Assembly: GCF_011306175.1 (NCBI RefSeq)
Contig: NZ_CP049913.1
Location: forward strand, 1,984,001 to 2,048,000
DNA: 64,000 bases
Direction of reading: 5' to 3'
Source of the DNA: Vibrio sp. HDW18
GTDB lineage: Bacteria; Pseudomonadota; Gammaproteobacteria; Enterobacterales; Vibrionaceae
Below, piece by piece: positions 9,882-18,880 of this stretch. The notes below the pieces were generated by a model. The model was not told where the DNA came from and did no database searches. It worked only from the letters and a program-made list of their open reading frames with translations. Made by a program: the position numbers and the translations under genes. The number at the start of each line of letters is the position of its first letter. The first letter of the stretch is position 1.

Positions 9882-10940
9882 ATGAATAAAAACACTGTAT
9901 TTTCATTGACATTACTGACGCTACTTATCCATAGCGCAGGGTTATCCGCTCAAGAGCCAGCGCAATCTCCTGCGATTTCTGTGGTCACTGAGCAAGTTCA
10001 ATCGCAGCAGATTTCTCAATCGCTTTCTTTAGTCAGCAAGCTCAAAGCTCAACAATCGGTAGAAATGGCCGCAGAAGTGGCGGGCAAGGTCAATTTGATT
10101 GCCGTGCAAGCCAATCAGCAGGTGAAAAAAGGTCAGTTATTGATCCAGTTAGAGGATGATAAAGCCCAAGCTGCAGTGGTGGAAGCGAAAGCTTATCTGC
10201 AAGATGAGCAGCGTAAATTAACCGAATATGAACGCTTACTGAAACGTAATGCGATTACGCCAACCGAAATTGATGCGCAGCGTGCCAGTGTGCAGATCGC
10301 GCAAGCGAGATTGGATGCGGCGCGCGCTAATTTGGCCGATTTACATATCACGGCTCCGTTTGAAGGTACGGTCGGCTTTATCGATTTTAGCCGTGGCAAA
10401 TGGGTGAGTGCTGGTGCAGAGCTAGTGACCTTGGATGATTTATCGCTAATGCAGCTCGATCTACAGATCCCAGAGCGCTATCTGCCACAGATCAGCGATG
10501 GTATGGCAGTACAAGGGATCAGCGATGCTTGGCCTGCTCATCAGTTTGTTGGTTCGGTGGTGGCCGTGGATTCACGCATCAACCAAGAGACGCTCAATTT
10601 GCGGGTGCGAGTGCATTTTCCTAATCCCGATCAGCGATTAAAGCCCGGCATGCTGATGTCAGCGCGGATCAATTTTCCTGAAATTAGCGCACCGATTATC
10701 CCGGTGCAAGCATTGGAATACTCGGGCACTAAACGTTTTGTCTACGTGATTGGCGACGATAATCTGGCCCAACGCCGTGAAGTGATACTAGGCGCGCGGG
10801 TTGAAAATCAGGTGGTGATTGAACAAGGTTTGGCGATAGGTGAAAAAATTGTCGTGCAAGGTATCGTCAACATGCGCGATAACGCACGGGTTACCGAAGT
10901 GACCGTCGAAGGGCGTCCGCTGAAAAAGGATGACAAATAA
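9882..10940 (+). CDS. vexG: RND efflux periplasmic adaptor (VexG-like)
   Basis: Membrane-fusion protein that joins an inner-membrane RND pump to an outer-membrane channel. 352 residues; the first ~24 form a signal peptide ending in SAGLSAQ. The barrel-hairpin-lipoyl order is visible: a lipoyl half (AAEVAGKVNLIAVQANQQVKKG), a coiled-coil hairpin (about 95-150, with KLTEYERLLKRNAITPTEID), the second lipoyl half (HITAPFEGTVGF) and a beta-barrel. The stop TAA shares one base with the ATG of the pump gene. No outer-membrane partner is encoded nearby; in V. cholerae RND pumps use TolC, encoded elsewhere. The name follows synteny with VC0913 as I recall it. Confidence 0.85.
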   Translation: MNKNTVFSLTLLTLLIHSAGLSAQEPAQSPAISVVTEQVQSQQISQSLSLVSKLKAQQSVEMAAEVAGKVNLIAVQANQQVKKGQLLIQLEDDKAQAAVVEAKAYLQDEQRKLTEYERLLKRNAITPTEIDAQRASVQIAQARLDAARANLADLHITAPFEGTVGFIDFSRGKWVSAGAELVTLDDLSLMQLDLQIPERYLPQISDGMAVQGISDAWPAHQFVGSVVAVDSRINQETLNLRVRVHFPNPDQRLKPGMLMSARINFPEISAPIIPVQALEYSGTKRFVYVIGDDNLAQRREVILGARVENQVVIEQGLAIGEKIVVQGIVNMRDNARVTEVTVEGRPLKKDDK

Positions 10941-13900
10941 TGTGGTTGTCAGACGTTTCAGTTAAGCGCCCAGTCGCGGCGCTAGTTCTGAGTATGTTGC
11001 TGTGTGTGTTTGGCTTGGTGTCATTTAGCCAACTCGCAGTGCGTGAAATGCCGGATATTGAAAACCCAGTCGTGTCGGTTTCAACCCGTTATCAAGGTGC
11101 TTCCGCTACGATTATTGAAAGCCAGATCACCAGCGTGCTAGAAGATCAATTGGCCGGCATCAGCGGTATTGATGAAATCACCTCAATCAGCCGTAACGGT
11201 ATGTCACGCATTACCGTGACCTTTGAGCTGGGTTACGATCTCAATACCGGGGTGAGTGATATTCGTGATGCAGTGGCGCGGGCACAGCGCTCCTTGCCTG
11301 ACGAGGCCGATGATCCACAAGTGTTCAAAAACAACGGTTCTGGCCAAGCTTCGGTGTATATCAATCTCAGCTCATCGGATATGGATCGCACCCAACTGAC
11401 CGATTACATTGAGCGGGTTCTGCTTGACCGTTTCAGTTTGATCTCGGGAGTGAGCTCAGTCGATGTCTCCGGTGGCTTATACAAAGTAATGTACGTGCGC
11501 TTGAAGCCAGAATTAATGGCCGGGCGTGGTGTGACCACCAGTGATATTACTGATGCGCTAAATAAAGAGAATATTGAAAGCCCTGGTGGCGAAGTGCGCA
11601 ATGATTCAACTGTAATGTCAGTGCGTACCGCGCGTGGTTATCAATCGCCGGAAGATTTTCAATATTTGGCGGTGAAGCGGGCGAGTGATGGCTCATCGGT
11701 GTATCTGAAAGATGTTGCGGATGTATTTATTGGTGCCGAAAACGAAAATTCGACCTTTAAAAGTGACGGTATTGTCAACGTCAGCATGGGGATTGTGCCG
11801 CAGTCGGATGCCAACCCACTGGAAGTGGCGAAACGAGTACACCAAGAGGTCGATAAGGCGCAGCAATTCTTACCGAAAGGCACCCGTTTAGCGATTGACT
11901 ATGACTCGACCGTGTTTATTGAGCGTTCGATCAGTGAAGTTTATAGCACGCTGTTTATCACGGGTGGTTTAGTGGTGCTGGTGCTGTACATCTTTATTGG
12001 GCAATTGCGTGCGACGTTAATCCCAGCGGTGACGGTACCCGTTTCACTGATATCCGCCTTTATGGCGGCGTATTACTTTGGTTTTTCGATCAACTTGATC
12101 ACCTTAATGGCGCTGATCTTATCGATTGGTCTGGTGGTGGATGATGCGATCGTGGTGGTGGAGAATATTTTCCATCATATTGAGCGGGGTGAAAAACCAC
12201 TGCTGGCGGCTTATAAGGGCACGCGAGAAGTGGGTTTTGCGGTCATTGCCACCACTTTAGTGTTGGTGATGGTGTTTCTGCCGATCTCCTTTATGGATGG
12301 GATGGTTGGGCTACTGTTTACCGAATTTTCGGTGCTGCTGGCGATGGCGGTCATTTTCTCTTCCTTGATTGCGCTGACGTTAACCCCTGTGCTTGGTAGC
12401 CATTTGTTGAAGGCGAATGTTAAACCGAGCCGATTCAATTTATGGATTGACCGATTTTTTGCCAAATTGGAGCACGCTTATCGTCTGGTGGTGAGCCGTG
12501 CGATCCGTTGGCGTTGGGCTGCACCCGTGGTGATTATGTTCTGCCTGGGTGGCAGTTATGGTTTGATGCAATTGGTGCCTGCTCAGCTCACTCCATCAGA
12601 AGACCGCGGGGTTATTTTCGCCTTTGTGCGTGGTGCCGATGCGACCAGTTATAACCGGATGGCCGCCAATATGGAATTGGTTGAACAGCGTTTGATGCCG
12701 CTGGTGGGACAAGGCTTTTTGAAATCATTCAGTATTCAATCGCCGGCGTTTGGTGGTAATGCCGGCGATCAAACTGGTTTCGTGATCATGATCCTCGATG
12801 ACTGGAATGAACGTAGCGTTACCGCACAACAAGCGCTAGGCCAAGTGCGTAAAGCTTTGGCGGGTATTCCTGATGTGCGAGTTTTCCCATTTATGCCCGG
12901 TTTTCGCGGTGGCTCAAATGAGCCAGTACAGTTTGTGCTCGGCGGCTCCGATTATTCAGAGCTAAAAACGTGGGCGGAAAAGTTAGAACAAGCGGCTGAG
13001 CAGTCACCATTTATGACGGGTGCCGATATTGATTATTCGGAACAAACCCCAGAATTAGTGGTGACTATCGATAAACAACGAGCGGCAGAACTTGGGATCA
13101 GTGTTAAATCGATCTCCGAGACCCTAGAGGTGATGCTCGGCGGTAAAAGCGTTACTACTTTTGTTGAGCGTGGTGAAGAGTATGACGTTTATCTGCGTGG
13201 TGATGAAAACCGCTTTAACAATGCGGCTGATTTAAGCCAAATTTATCTGCGTACTAGCGCGGGTGATCTGGTGACGCTGGATACGGTGACGCGCATCGAT
13301 GAAGTGGCATCTGCAATCCGTCTTGCCCACTACAACAAGCAAAAATCGGTGACGGTGACCGCCAACTTGGAAACGGGTTACACCTTAGGTCAAGCACTTG
13401 ATTTTCTTGACCAACAGGCATTGGAGCTATTACCAAGTGATATTTCGGTCAGTTACTCGGGAGAGTCGAAAGATTTCCGCGAGAATCAATCGAGTGTTGC
13501 AATTGTGTTTGGCTTAGCGCTGCTGGTAGCGTATTTGGTATTGGCGGCTCAGTTCGAAAGCTTTATTAACCCATTGGTGGTGATGCTAACGGTGCCTATG
13601 GGCCTATTTGGTGGTTTACTTGGCCTGTTTGTGATGGATCAAGGCATGAACATCTATAGCCAGATCGGTATGATCATGTTGATTGGTATGGTGACTAAGA
13701 ACGGTATTTTGATTGTCGAATTTGCCAACCAGCTACGTGATCGTGGCATTGAGTTTGAAAAGGCGATTGTCGATGCTTCGGCACGTCGCTTGCGCCCAAT
13801 TTTGATGACTGCGTTTACTACCTTGGCTGGATCTATCCCATTGATTATCTCTACTGGTGCTGGCTATGAGAGCCGGATTGCGGTTGGTACAGTGATTTTC

Positions 13901-14050
13901 TTTGGAATGGGATTTGCCACCATCGTCACTTTGCTGGTGATCCCTGCGATGTATCGTTTAATCTCAGGTTCTACTCAAGCGCCTGGGCATGTCGAAGCTG
14001 AACTTAATCATGAGCTACAGCTTGATGTAAAAGGACGCGCTCAGCACTAG
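10940..14050 (+). CDS. vexH: RND multidrug efflux permease (VexH-like)
   Basis: 1036 residues, the full size for an RND pump. It has the N-terminal membrane helix, two large periplasmic loops and two six-helix blocks. The proton-relay aspartates are present as an Asp pair in LVVDDAIVVVEN, and the second block holds GMVTKNGILIVEFANQLRDRG. It should work as a trimer with VexG and a TolC-type channel, exporting bile salts, detergents or antibiotics, as reported for V. cholerae RND pumps. It is translationally coupled to the adaptor (TAATG) and followed by a terminator. Substrate range cannot be read from sequence. Confidence 0.88.
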   Translation: MWLSDVSVKRPVAALVLSMLLCVFGLVSFSQLAVREMPDIENPVVSVSTRYQGASATIIESQITSVLEDQLAGISGIDEITSISRNGMSRITVTFELGYDLNTGVSDIRDAVARAQRSLPDEADDPQVFKNNGSGQASVYINLSSSDMDRTQLTDYIERVLLDRFSLISGVSSVDVSGGLYKVMYVRLKPELMAGRGVTTSDITDALNKENIESPGGEVRNDSTVMSVRTARGYQSPEDFQYLAVKRASDGSSVYLKDVADVFIGAENENSTFKSDGIVNVSMGIVPQSDANPLEVAKRVHQEVDKAQQFLPKGTRLAIDYDSTVFIERSISEVYSTLFITGGLVVLVLYIFIGQLRATLIPAVTVPVSLISAFMAAYYFGFSINLITLMALILSIGLVVDDAIVVVENIFHHIERGEKPLLAAYKGTREVGFAVIATTLVLVMVFLPISFMDGMVGLLFTEFSVLLAMAVIFSSLIALTLTPVLGSHLLKANVKPSRFNLWIDRFFAKLEHAYRLVVSRAIRWRWAAPVVIMFCLGGSYGLMQLVPAQLTPSEDRGVIFAFVRGADATSYNRMAANMELVEQRLMPLVGQGFLKSFSIQSPAFGGNAGDQTGFVIMILDDWNERSVTAQQALGQVRKALAGIPDVRVFPFMPGFRGGSNEPVQFVLGGSDYSELKTWAEKLEQAAEQSPFMTGADIDYSEQTPELVVTIDKQRAAELGISVKSISETLEVMLGGKSVTTFVERGEEYDVYLRGDENRFNNAADLSQIYLRTSAGDLVTLDTVTRIDEVASAIRLAHYNKQKSVTVTANLETGYTLGQALDFLDQQALELLPSDISVSYSGESKDFRENQSSVAIVFGLALLVAYLVLAAQFESFINPLVVMLTVPMGLFGGLLGLFVMDQGMNIYSQIGMIMLIGMVTKNGILIVEFANQLRDRGIEFEKAIVDASARRLRPILMTAFTTLAGSIPLIISTGAGYESRIAVGTVIFFGMGFATIVTLLVIPAMYRLISGSTQAPGHVEAELNHELQLDVKGRAQH

Positions 14051-14061
14051 CAGGCCGAGCT

Positions 14062-14096
14062 GCCCACTACCACGTTATGTGGTGGTGGGCTTTTCA
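14062..14096 (+). terminator. Rho-independent terminator after vexGH
   Basis: GCCCACTACCAC pairs with GTGGTGGTGGGC (one G-U pair), loop GTTAT, followed by TTTTC. It lies 11 bp after the pump gene stop. Confidence 0.8.
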
Positions 14097-14338
14097 TTTC
14101 ACCAATGTCAATCCTCATCGTTAAGTAAATGTCACCTGTCGTATTTTTGATTCAAATTGGTGACGCTCAATTCTAATAAAATAAATCAAACGACTTTTAT
14201 TATACTGCTTTCGTTCTAATTAATATCCAGCTCAATTTTGAGACACACATCATCGGTAAGGTTGGGATAAGCTAACCATCAGTTTTTACCAATAAGTTAG
14301 AACCTATGCTGAAATCATAATAAAGCTTGTATTGAAAT

Positions 14339-14848
14339 ATGAAGACGAAACCTTTATCGATACTGATCGTTTGTACGGGTAATTTATGTCGTTCACCGAT
14401 GGCTGAAATTATTTTACGTGAAAAAATTCGCCAGCAGAATTTGAATATTAAAGTCAGCAGTGCAGGGATGTTAAATACACAGCGAAAACAGCCTGATCAA
14501 AAAGCACAGCAAGCGATACAGTATTATGGCTATCACACAGGATTTAATCCGGTGCGGCAAATCAATCAACAAGATTTTATTGAGCATGATTTTATCTATG
14601 CGATGGACCGAACCCATTTGGCAGATTTGCTCGATCGATGTCCAGTGCATCATAAACATAAACTAGCCCTGTTCCTGAGCCAAGCAGCTCGGCTGGAGCG
14701 AGAGGTCCCAGACCCTTACCAAGGGGCGTGTGATGTGTTTCTGCGCACTGCACTATTGATTGAGTCTGGGGCAATCGCATTAATTGATTATTGGCAAAAG
14801 ATGGGATTAGGCGCCCATGAGGTTAACCCATTAAACAAGAATAAATAA
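14339..14848 (+). CDS. vpsU: Low-molecular-weight protein tyrosine phosphatase VpsU
   Basis: 169 residues. The phosphatase P-loop CX5R is Cys12-TGNLC-Arg18 followed by SP, and the general acid is Asp125 in DPYQG. Enzymes of this family (Wzb/Etp) dephosphorylate the tyrosine-rich tail of the matching Wzc-type kinase, here VpsO in cluster II, and so set the cycling that exopolysaccharide export needs. It is the first gene of vps cluster I, separated from vpsA by 439 bp. That gap contains a 14-codon frame, a palindrome and a TTTG microsatellite, so vpsA probably has its own promoter. Confidence 0.92.
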   Translation: MKTKPLSILIVCTGNLCRSPMAEIILREKIRQQNLNIKVSSAGMLNTQRKQPDQKAQQAIQYYGYHTGFNPVRQINQQDFIEHDFIYAMDRTHLADLLDRCPVHHKHKLALFLSQAARLEREVPDPYQGACDVFLRTALLIESGAIALIDYWQKMGLGAHEVNPLNKNK

Positions 14849-14861
14849 CGGAGTATCGTAT

Positions 14862-14906
14862 ATGGATATGATGAATCAAACAAAGCAAGGTAAAGCGAAA
14901 GTTTAG
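14862..14906 (+). CDS. Possible 14-codon leader peptide after vpsU
   Basis: ATG at 14862 opens a frame of 14 codons (MDMMNQTKQGKAKV) ending in TAG. CGGAG lies eight bases upstream, a fair ribosome site, and the frame starts 13 bp after the vpsU stop. A palindrome (14911-14926) follows its stop at once. It may be a real small peptide, a leader, or chance; length alone gives no support. Confidence 0.25.
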   Translation: MDMMNQTKQGKAKV

Positions 14907-15287
14907 TAATTTCTTTAACTAAAGAATTAAAGCGATCACCACCGTTGAATAGCGTAGCCCTTCTGTCTGATGGCTTGGTTAAATACGAGATTATTTTAAA
15001 TTGAGTTAATAATCTATATGCGTATTAATCAGGCAAATTAGGCTGTGAAGTTTGTTTGTTTGTTTGTTTGTTTGTTTGTTTGTTTGTTTGTTTGTTTGTG
15101 GTGATGGTGAGCCATGTTTTATTCGAACATGTCTAATTGGCTGGTAAAAACTAATGCTAAATAATTAGTTTTGTTAAAGCTGTTGTTTATGTTGCTACTC
15201 ATTATTAATGGGTATTAATTACTGTTGCTTGGATTTAATGGAATTCCCTTTAAGGAATATTTACGGAATTGAAGAGGATATAGGGAC
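14907..15287 (+). promoter_or_regulatory. Gap before vpsA, presumed vps-I promoter region
   Basis: No gene fits here. The stretch is AT-rich and contains a 16-bp inverted repeat TTCTTTAACTAAAGAA at 14911-14926, a 12-copy TTTG microsatellite at 15051-15098 and a further T/A-rich 190 bp up to the vpsA start. In V. cholerae the region before vpsA carries VpsR and VpsT sites and is silenced by H-NS. I could not place those motifs with confidence here. Confidence 0.5.
15051..15098 (+). repeat. (TTTG)12 tetranucleotide microsatellite upstream of vpsA
   Basis: Twelve perfect, uninterrupted copies of TTTG (48 bp), followed by TGG. It is intergenic, its right end 189 bp before the vpsA start codon. 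Long perfect tetranucleotide tracts change copy number by slipped-strand mispairing and in other bacteria switch genes on and off. Confidence 0.97.
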
Positions 15288-16415
15288 GTGAAGAAGGTTC
15301 TCATCGTATTTGGTACCCGCCCTGAAGCGATCAAAATGGCACCATTGGTTTTGCAACTGAGCCAAGATAGTCGTTTTGAAGTCAAAGTGTGTGTCACTGG
15401 GCAGCATCGCGAAATGCTTGATCAAGTATTGCAGCTGTTTGCTATCACGCCAGATTTTGATCTCAATATCATGCAGCCGGGGCAAACCCTCAATGGTGTC
15501 ACGAGCAAAATTTTGCTCGGGATGCAGCCGATATTGAGCAGTGAGCAGCCTGATGTGGTTTTAGTTCATGGCGACACTGCGACCACATTTGCCGCTTCGT
15601 TAGCCGCTTATTATCAACAAATTCCAGTTGGGCACGTCGAAGCTGGTTTAAGAACGGGCAATCTTTATTCGCCTTGGCCTGAAGAGGGCAACCGCAAGCT
15701 AACCGCCGCGTTGACCGAGTACCATTTTGCCCCCACCGAAACCTCGCGCGACAATTTATTGCAAGAGAATTACTCCGCGCAAAAAATTTTTATCACTGGC
15801 AATACCGTGATTGATGCTCTGCTCAAGATCCGCAATAAAATCCGCGCCGATGCCGATCTGCAAGCCACGCTAGAGAGTCAGTTTGCGCAGTTGGATGCCA
15901 GTAAGAAACTGATTTTGGTTACCGGGCATCGCCGTGAGAGCTTCGGTGGTGGTTTTGAACGTATCTGTTACGCCTTGCGCAATACTGCCGCTCGCCATCC
16001 TGAATGCCAAATTCTCTATCCGGTACATCTCAATCCGAATGTGCGTGAGCCTGTGAATCAGTTACTGCGCGGGATCAGCAATATCATGCTGATTGAGCCA
16101 CAGCAGTATCTGCCTTTTGTCTATTTAATGGATCGCGCGCACATCATTTTGACCGACTCCGGCGGTATTCAAGAAGAAGCGCCATCACTGGGCAAACCGG
16201 TATTGGTGATGCGTGAAACAACCGAGCGCCCGGAAGCGTTAGCCGCAGGTACAGTGAAATTAGTCGGAACCGATCCACAACAAATTTGTGCCGCACTGAG
16301 CTCACTGCTGACCAATCAACAAGCGTATCAAGCGATGAGTCAAGCTCACAACCCATACGGGGACGGTCAAGCCTGTCAACGTATTGCCGACATTTTAGCG
16401 AAATCGATGAATTAG
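15288..16415 (+). CDS. vpsA: UDP-N-acetylglucosamine 2-epimerase VpsA
   Basis: Converts UDP-GlcNAc to UDP-ManNAc for the exopolysaccharide. 375 residues, the size of WecB. Family motifs are present: [12 protein letters not shown] near the N-terminus, [10 protein letters not shown] and PEEGNRK around residues 115-135, GHRRES near 211 and [15 protein letters not shown] near 290. Translation starts at GTG (15288) with AGGG just upstream; the product begins [13 protein letters not shown]. It heads the vpsA-K operon and lies 10 bp before vpsB, whose enzyme uses its product. Many bacteria carry a second copy for enterobacterial-type antigen; position marks this as the vps copy. Confidence 0.95.
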   Translation: MKKVLIVFGTRPEAIKMAPLVLQLSQDSRFEVKVCVTGQHREMLDQVLQLFAITPDFDLNIMQPGQTLNGVTSKILLGMQPILSSEQPDVVLVHGDTATTFAASLAAYYQQIPVGHVEAGLRTGNLYSPWPEEGNRKLTAALTEYHFAPTETSRDNLLQENYSAQKIFITGNTVIDALLKIRNKIRADADLQATLESQFAQLDASKKLILVTGHRRESFGGGFERICYALRNTAARHPECQILYPVHLNPNVREPVNQLLRGISNIMLIEPQQYLPFVYLMDRAHIILTDSGGIQEEAPSLGKPVLVMRETTERPEALAAGTVKLVGTDPQQICAALSSLLTNQQAYQAMSQAHNPYGDGQACQRIADILAKSMN

Positions 16416-16425
16416 GGGATAGAAG

Positions 16426-17667
16426 ATGTTTAGTAAAGTTTCAGTGATTGGTCTGGGCTACATTGGGCTGCCAACCGCGGCAGTATTGGCTTCGCGTGGC
16501 CTCGATGTGGTAGGGGTGGATGTCAATGCTCATGCGGTGGAAACTATCAACAAGGGAGAAATTCATATTGTTGAGCCGGATCTCGATATTGTGGTGCGCA
16601 GTGCGGTGATGACCGGCAAGCTTAAAGCAACCTTAACTGCCGAACCTGCGGATGCCTTCTTGGTGGCCGTTCCGACCCCATTTAAAGGCGACAATCACGA
16701 ACCCGATCTGAGTTACATCGAAGCGGCGGCAAAAACCATTGCTCCGGTACTGGCTAAAGGCAACTTAGTGGTATTGGAAAGTACCTCCCCAGTGGGAGCC
16801 ACGGAACAATTGACCCAATGGTTGGCGCAAGCGCGGCCTGATCTGACCTTCCCGGCCCAGAAGGGCAGCTCAGCAGATATTAAAATCGCCTATTGCCCAG
16901 AGCGAGTGTTGCCGGGATATGTTCTACAAGAATTGGTCAGCAATGACCGCGTGATTGGTGGCATTAGCAAAGCGTGTAGTGAAAAAGCCGTCGCACTATA
17001 CAAAACCTTTGTTAAAGGTGAGTGCATTGTAACTAACGCACGTACGGCTGAAATGGCCAAATTGACCGAAAACTCATTTCGTGACGTCAATATAGCCTTT
17101 GCCAATGAGCTGTCATTGGTGTGTGACAAGTTAAAAATTAACGTGTGGGAGTTGATCCGTTTAGCCAACCGCCATCCTCGGGTGAGCATTTTAAGCCCCG
17201 GCCCTGGCGTCGGTGGGCACTGTATCGCAGTCGATCCGTGGTTTATTGTGAATAGTTGCCCAGCGCAAGCACAATTGATCCGCACCGCGCGTGAAGTCAA
17301 TGATGGCAAGCCACATTGGGTGGTTGAGCAAGTTCAGCAGGCAGCAGATCAATTCAAAACCCCGATCATCGCTTGTTTAGGTTTGGCGTTTAAAGCGGAT
17401 ATTGACGATTTACGTGAAAGCCCAGCCTTAGACATTACTCATCACCTAGCACAAAGTCAGGTCGGCCAATTGCTCGCCGTTGAGCCTAATATCACCGACT
17501 TGCCGAGCAAACTCGCCAAGCAAGGTGTTGAGTTAGTGTCGTTAGAACGAGCACTAGAACTGGCTAATATTATTGTGGTGTTGGTTGATCATAAAGAGTT
17601 TAAAGCGGCGGATAAAACTGAATTTGCCAAGAAAGTAGTGATCGATACACGCGGAGTGGTGGCATGA
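16426..17667 (+). CDS. vpsB: UDP-N-acetyl-D-mannosamine dehydrogenase VpsB
   Basis: Oxidises UDP-ManNAc to UDP-ManNAcA with two NAD. 413 residues. The Rossmann motif GLGYIGLPTAAV is at 9-20, the substrate-binding centre includes ENSFRDVNIAFANE, and the catalytic Cys266 sits in GPGVGGHCIAVDPWF. The C-terminal third is the UDP-binding domain. Its stop TGA overlaps the start of the vpsC relic (ATGA at 17664-17667). With VpsA it supplies the uronic acid precursor of VPS. Confidence 0.95.
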   Translation: MFSKVSVIGLGYIGLPTAAVLASRGLDVVGVDVNAHAVETINKGEIHIVEPDLDIVVRSAVMTGKLKATLTAEPADAFLVAVPTPFKGDNHEPDLSYIEAAAKTIAPVLAKGNLVVLESTSPVGATEQLTQWLAQARPDLTFPAQKGSSADIKIAYCPERVLPGYVLQELVSNDRVIGGISKACSEKAVALYKTFVKGECIVTNARTAEMAKLTENSFRDVNIAFANELSLVCDKLKINVWELIRLANRHPRVSILSPGPGVGGHCIAVDPWFIVNSCPAQAQLIRTAREVNDGKPHWVVEQVQQAADQFKTPIIACLGLAFKADIDDLRESPALDITHHLAQSQVGQLLAVEPNITDLPSKLAKQGVELVSLERALELANIIVVLVDHKEFKAADKTEFAKKVVIDTRGVVA

Positions 17668-17735
17668 GTTCACCTTGGGTGCTGATTAAAGCCGATCTTT
17701 ATCGGCACCCAGTAACGCTGGAAATAAATTTATGA
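17664..17735 (+). pseudogene. vpsC: vpsC relic: first codons of a serine-acetyltransferase-like gene
   Basis: A 23-codon frame starts inside the vpsB stop (ATGA) and reads MSSPWVLIKADLYRHPVTLEINL before a TGA. The first 15 residues have the start typical of serine acetyltransferase-like proteins (IKADLYRH), the family of VpsC, which occupies this slot in V. cholerae. The rest of the gene is gone: no hexapeptide repeats remain before vpsD. Its TGA overlaps the vpsD ATG, so an unbroken chain of coupled starts is kept. I read it as an internal deletion or replacement that removed nearly all of vpsC. Confidence 0.75.
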
Positions 17736-18880
17736 AAAAAATACTACTGATAGTCCCCCTTACTACCCTTGAGTGGGGAACGAAAAATGCAGGTGGTGTT
17801 GATTCCGTATGCCAGATGTTGGTGCGCGAGTTAGCTTCTAAAATAACACAATATCGTTATCGTATTCTTGCATTTGATCCAACCAATCAAGAGCCATTTA
17901 CCGTTCAACCTATTGTTCTTTCTGAACAAGTCGAAGTGATATTTGCACCAGCAAATGAATCACGTATGGGCTTGCCTTTACCTAGTATTGTCACTGGCTG
18001 GCTACGAGTTAGGGAGCAGATAGTGCAGTATCAACCAGATATAGTGCATGCACACATGAATAGCTGGATGATCGGCCTTGGTAGCCAGACCAAGAATATT
18101 TTAACACTTCACTCTTATAAAAAAATAGGACGCAAATCGGTATCGTTTAGTAATGACTTTTTATACGAGAAAATCGTCCCATTACTAAGTGAATTTTCAT
18201 CTGATATATTTACCTGCGTTGGGGGTGAATTAAAACATTTCCTAAGTAAAGATACCAAAAAATCGATCCGTGCAATATATAACCCTATAGATTTTAGATA
18301 TTTTTCTGATTCAAAAAGAAATCAACCTAGAAATACAGAAGGAATAACATTAGTTACCTGTGCTCTTATTTCTCGAAGAAAACGCGTAGACTTAATTTTA
18401 GATTTAGTGAGAGAAATTAAAAAAACAGGCAGAAAGGTGACTTTAAGAGTGATTGGACCTAATGTCGATCGCATTTATTTTTCTGAGCTTGAGAAGTTAA
18501 TTGAGCTGTGGGGGCTTTCCGATAATGTTATTTTTCTTGGAAAGTTGAATCAGAACCAGATTATTCAACAATATAACAACTCTGATATTGGTGTGTTTTT
18601 GTCTGCTCAGGAAACTTTTGGGCTAGCTCCTTTGGAGATGCTGGCTGCAGGATTGCCTCTAATCGCAACGCCGGTTGGAATACTGGGTGAGCGGCAAGAT
18701 GAGTTTGCCAAACTTGGTGTGGTTTTTATGAAGGAGAGTGAGCAAGCGGCTGTCGCCCAGAGTATTGACCAGATTAAATTGGCCAATACTCACGCGGCTA
18801 GAACTTACCTGCGAGAGCAGTTTGCGGTAGAAAATGTGGTTGAGCATTATCAAAGTTTGTATCGAGAGGTGCTGCATTGA
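17732..18880 (+). CDS. vpsD: Family 4-type glycosyltransferase VpsD
   Basis: Transfers a sugar to the lipid-linked repeat unit on the cytosolic face of the membrane. 382 residues, GT-B fold: an N-terminal Rossmann domain with a GGVDSVCQMLVRELA loop, then the donor domain with the EX7E motif (SAQETFGLAPLEML, near residue 295). The first two thirds are clearly more AT-rich than neighbouring genes and use AGA/AGG for arginine at least eight times; from about 18,620 on, codon use returns to that of the flanks. This suggests that the 5' part was replaced by recombination. It overlaps the vpsC relic (ATGA) at its start and vpsE (TTGA) at its end. Donor and acceptor are unknown. Confidence 0.88.
   Translation: MKKILLIVPLTTLEWGTKNAGGVDSVCQMLVRELASKITQYRYRILAFDPTNQEPFTVQPIVLSEQVEVIFAPANESRMGLPLPSIVTGWLRVREQIVQYQPDIVHAHMNSWMIGLGSQTKNILTLHSYKKIGRKSVSFSNDFLYEKIVPLLSEFSSDIFTCVGGELKHFLSKDTKKSIRAIYNPIDFRYFSDSKRNQPRNTEGITLVTCALISRRKRVDLILDLVREIKKTGRKVTLRVIGPNVDRIYFSELEKLIELWGLSDNVIFLGKLNQNQIIQQYNNSDIGVFLSAQETFGLAPLEMLAAGLPLIATPVGILGERQDEFAKLGVVFMKESEQAAVAQSIDQIKLANTHAARTYLREQFAVENVVEHYQSLYREVLH

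Noticed and set aside
15051..15098. TTTG tract as a CRISPR remnant or low-complexity assembly error
   Set aside because: There are no spacers, and the unit is only 4 bp. Perfect units in a unique context look like a true microsatellite, although the exact copy number may be uncertain.
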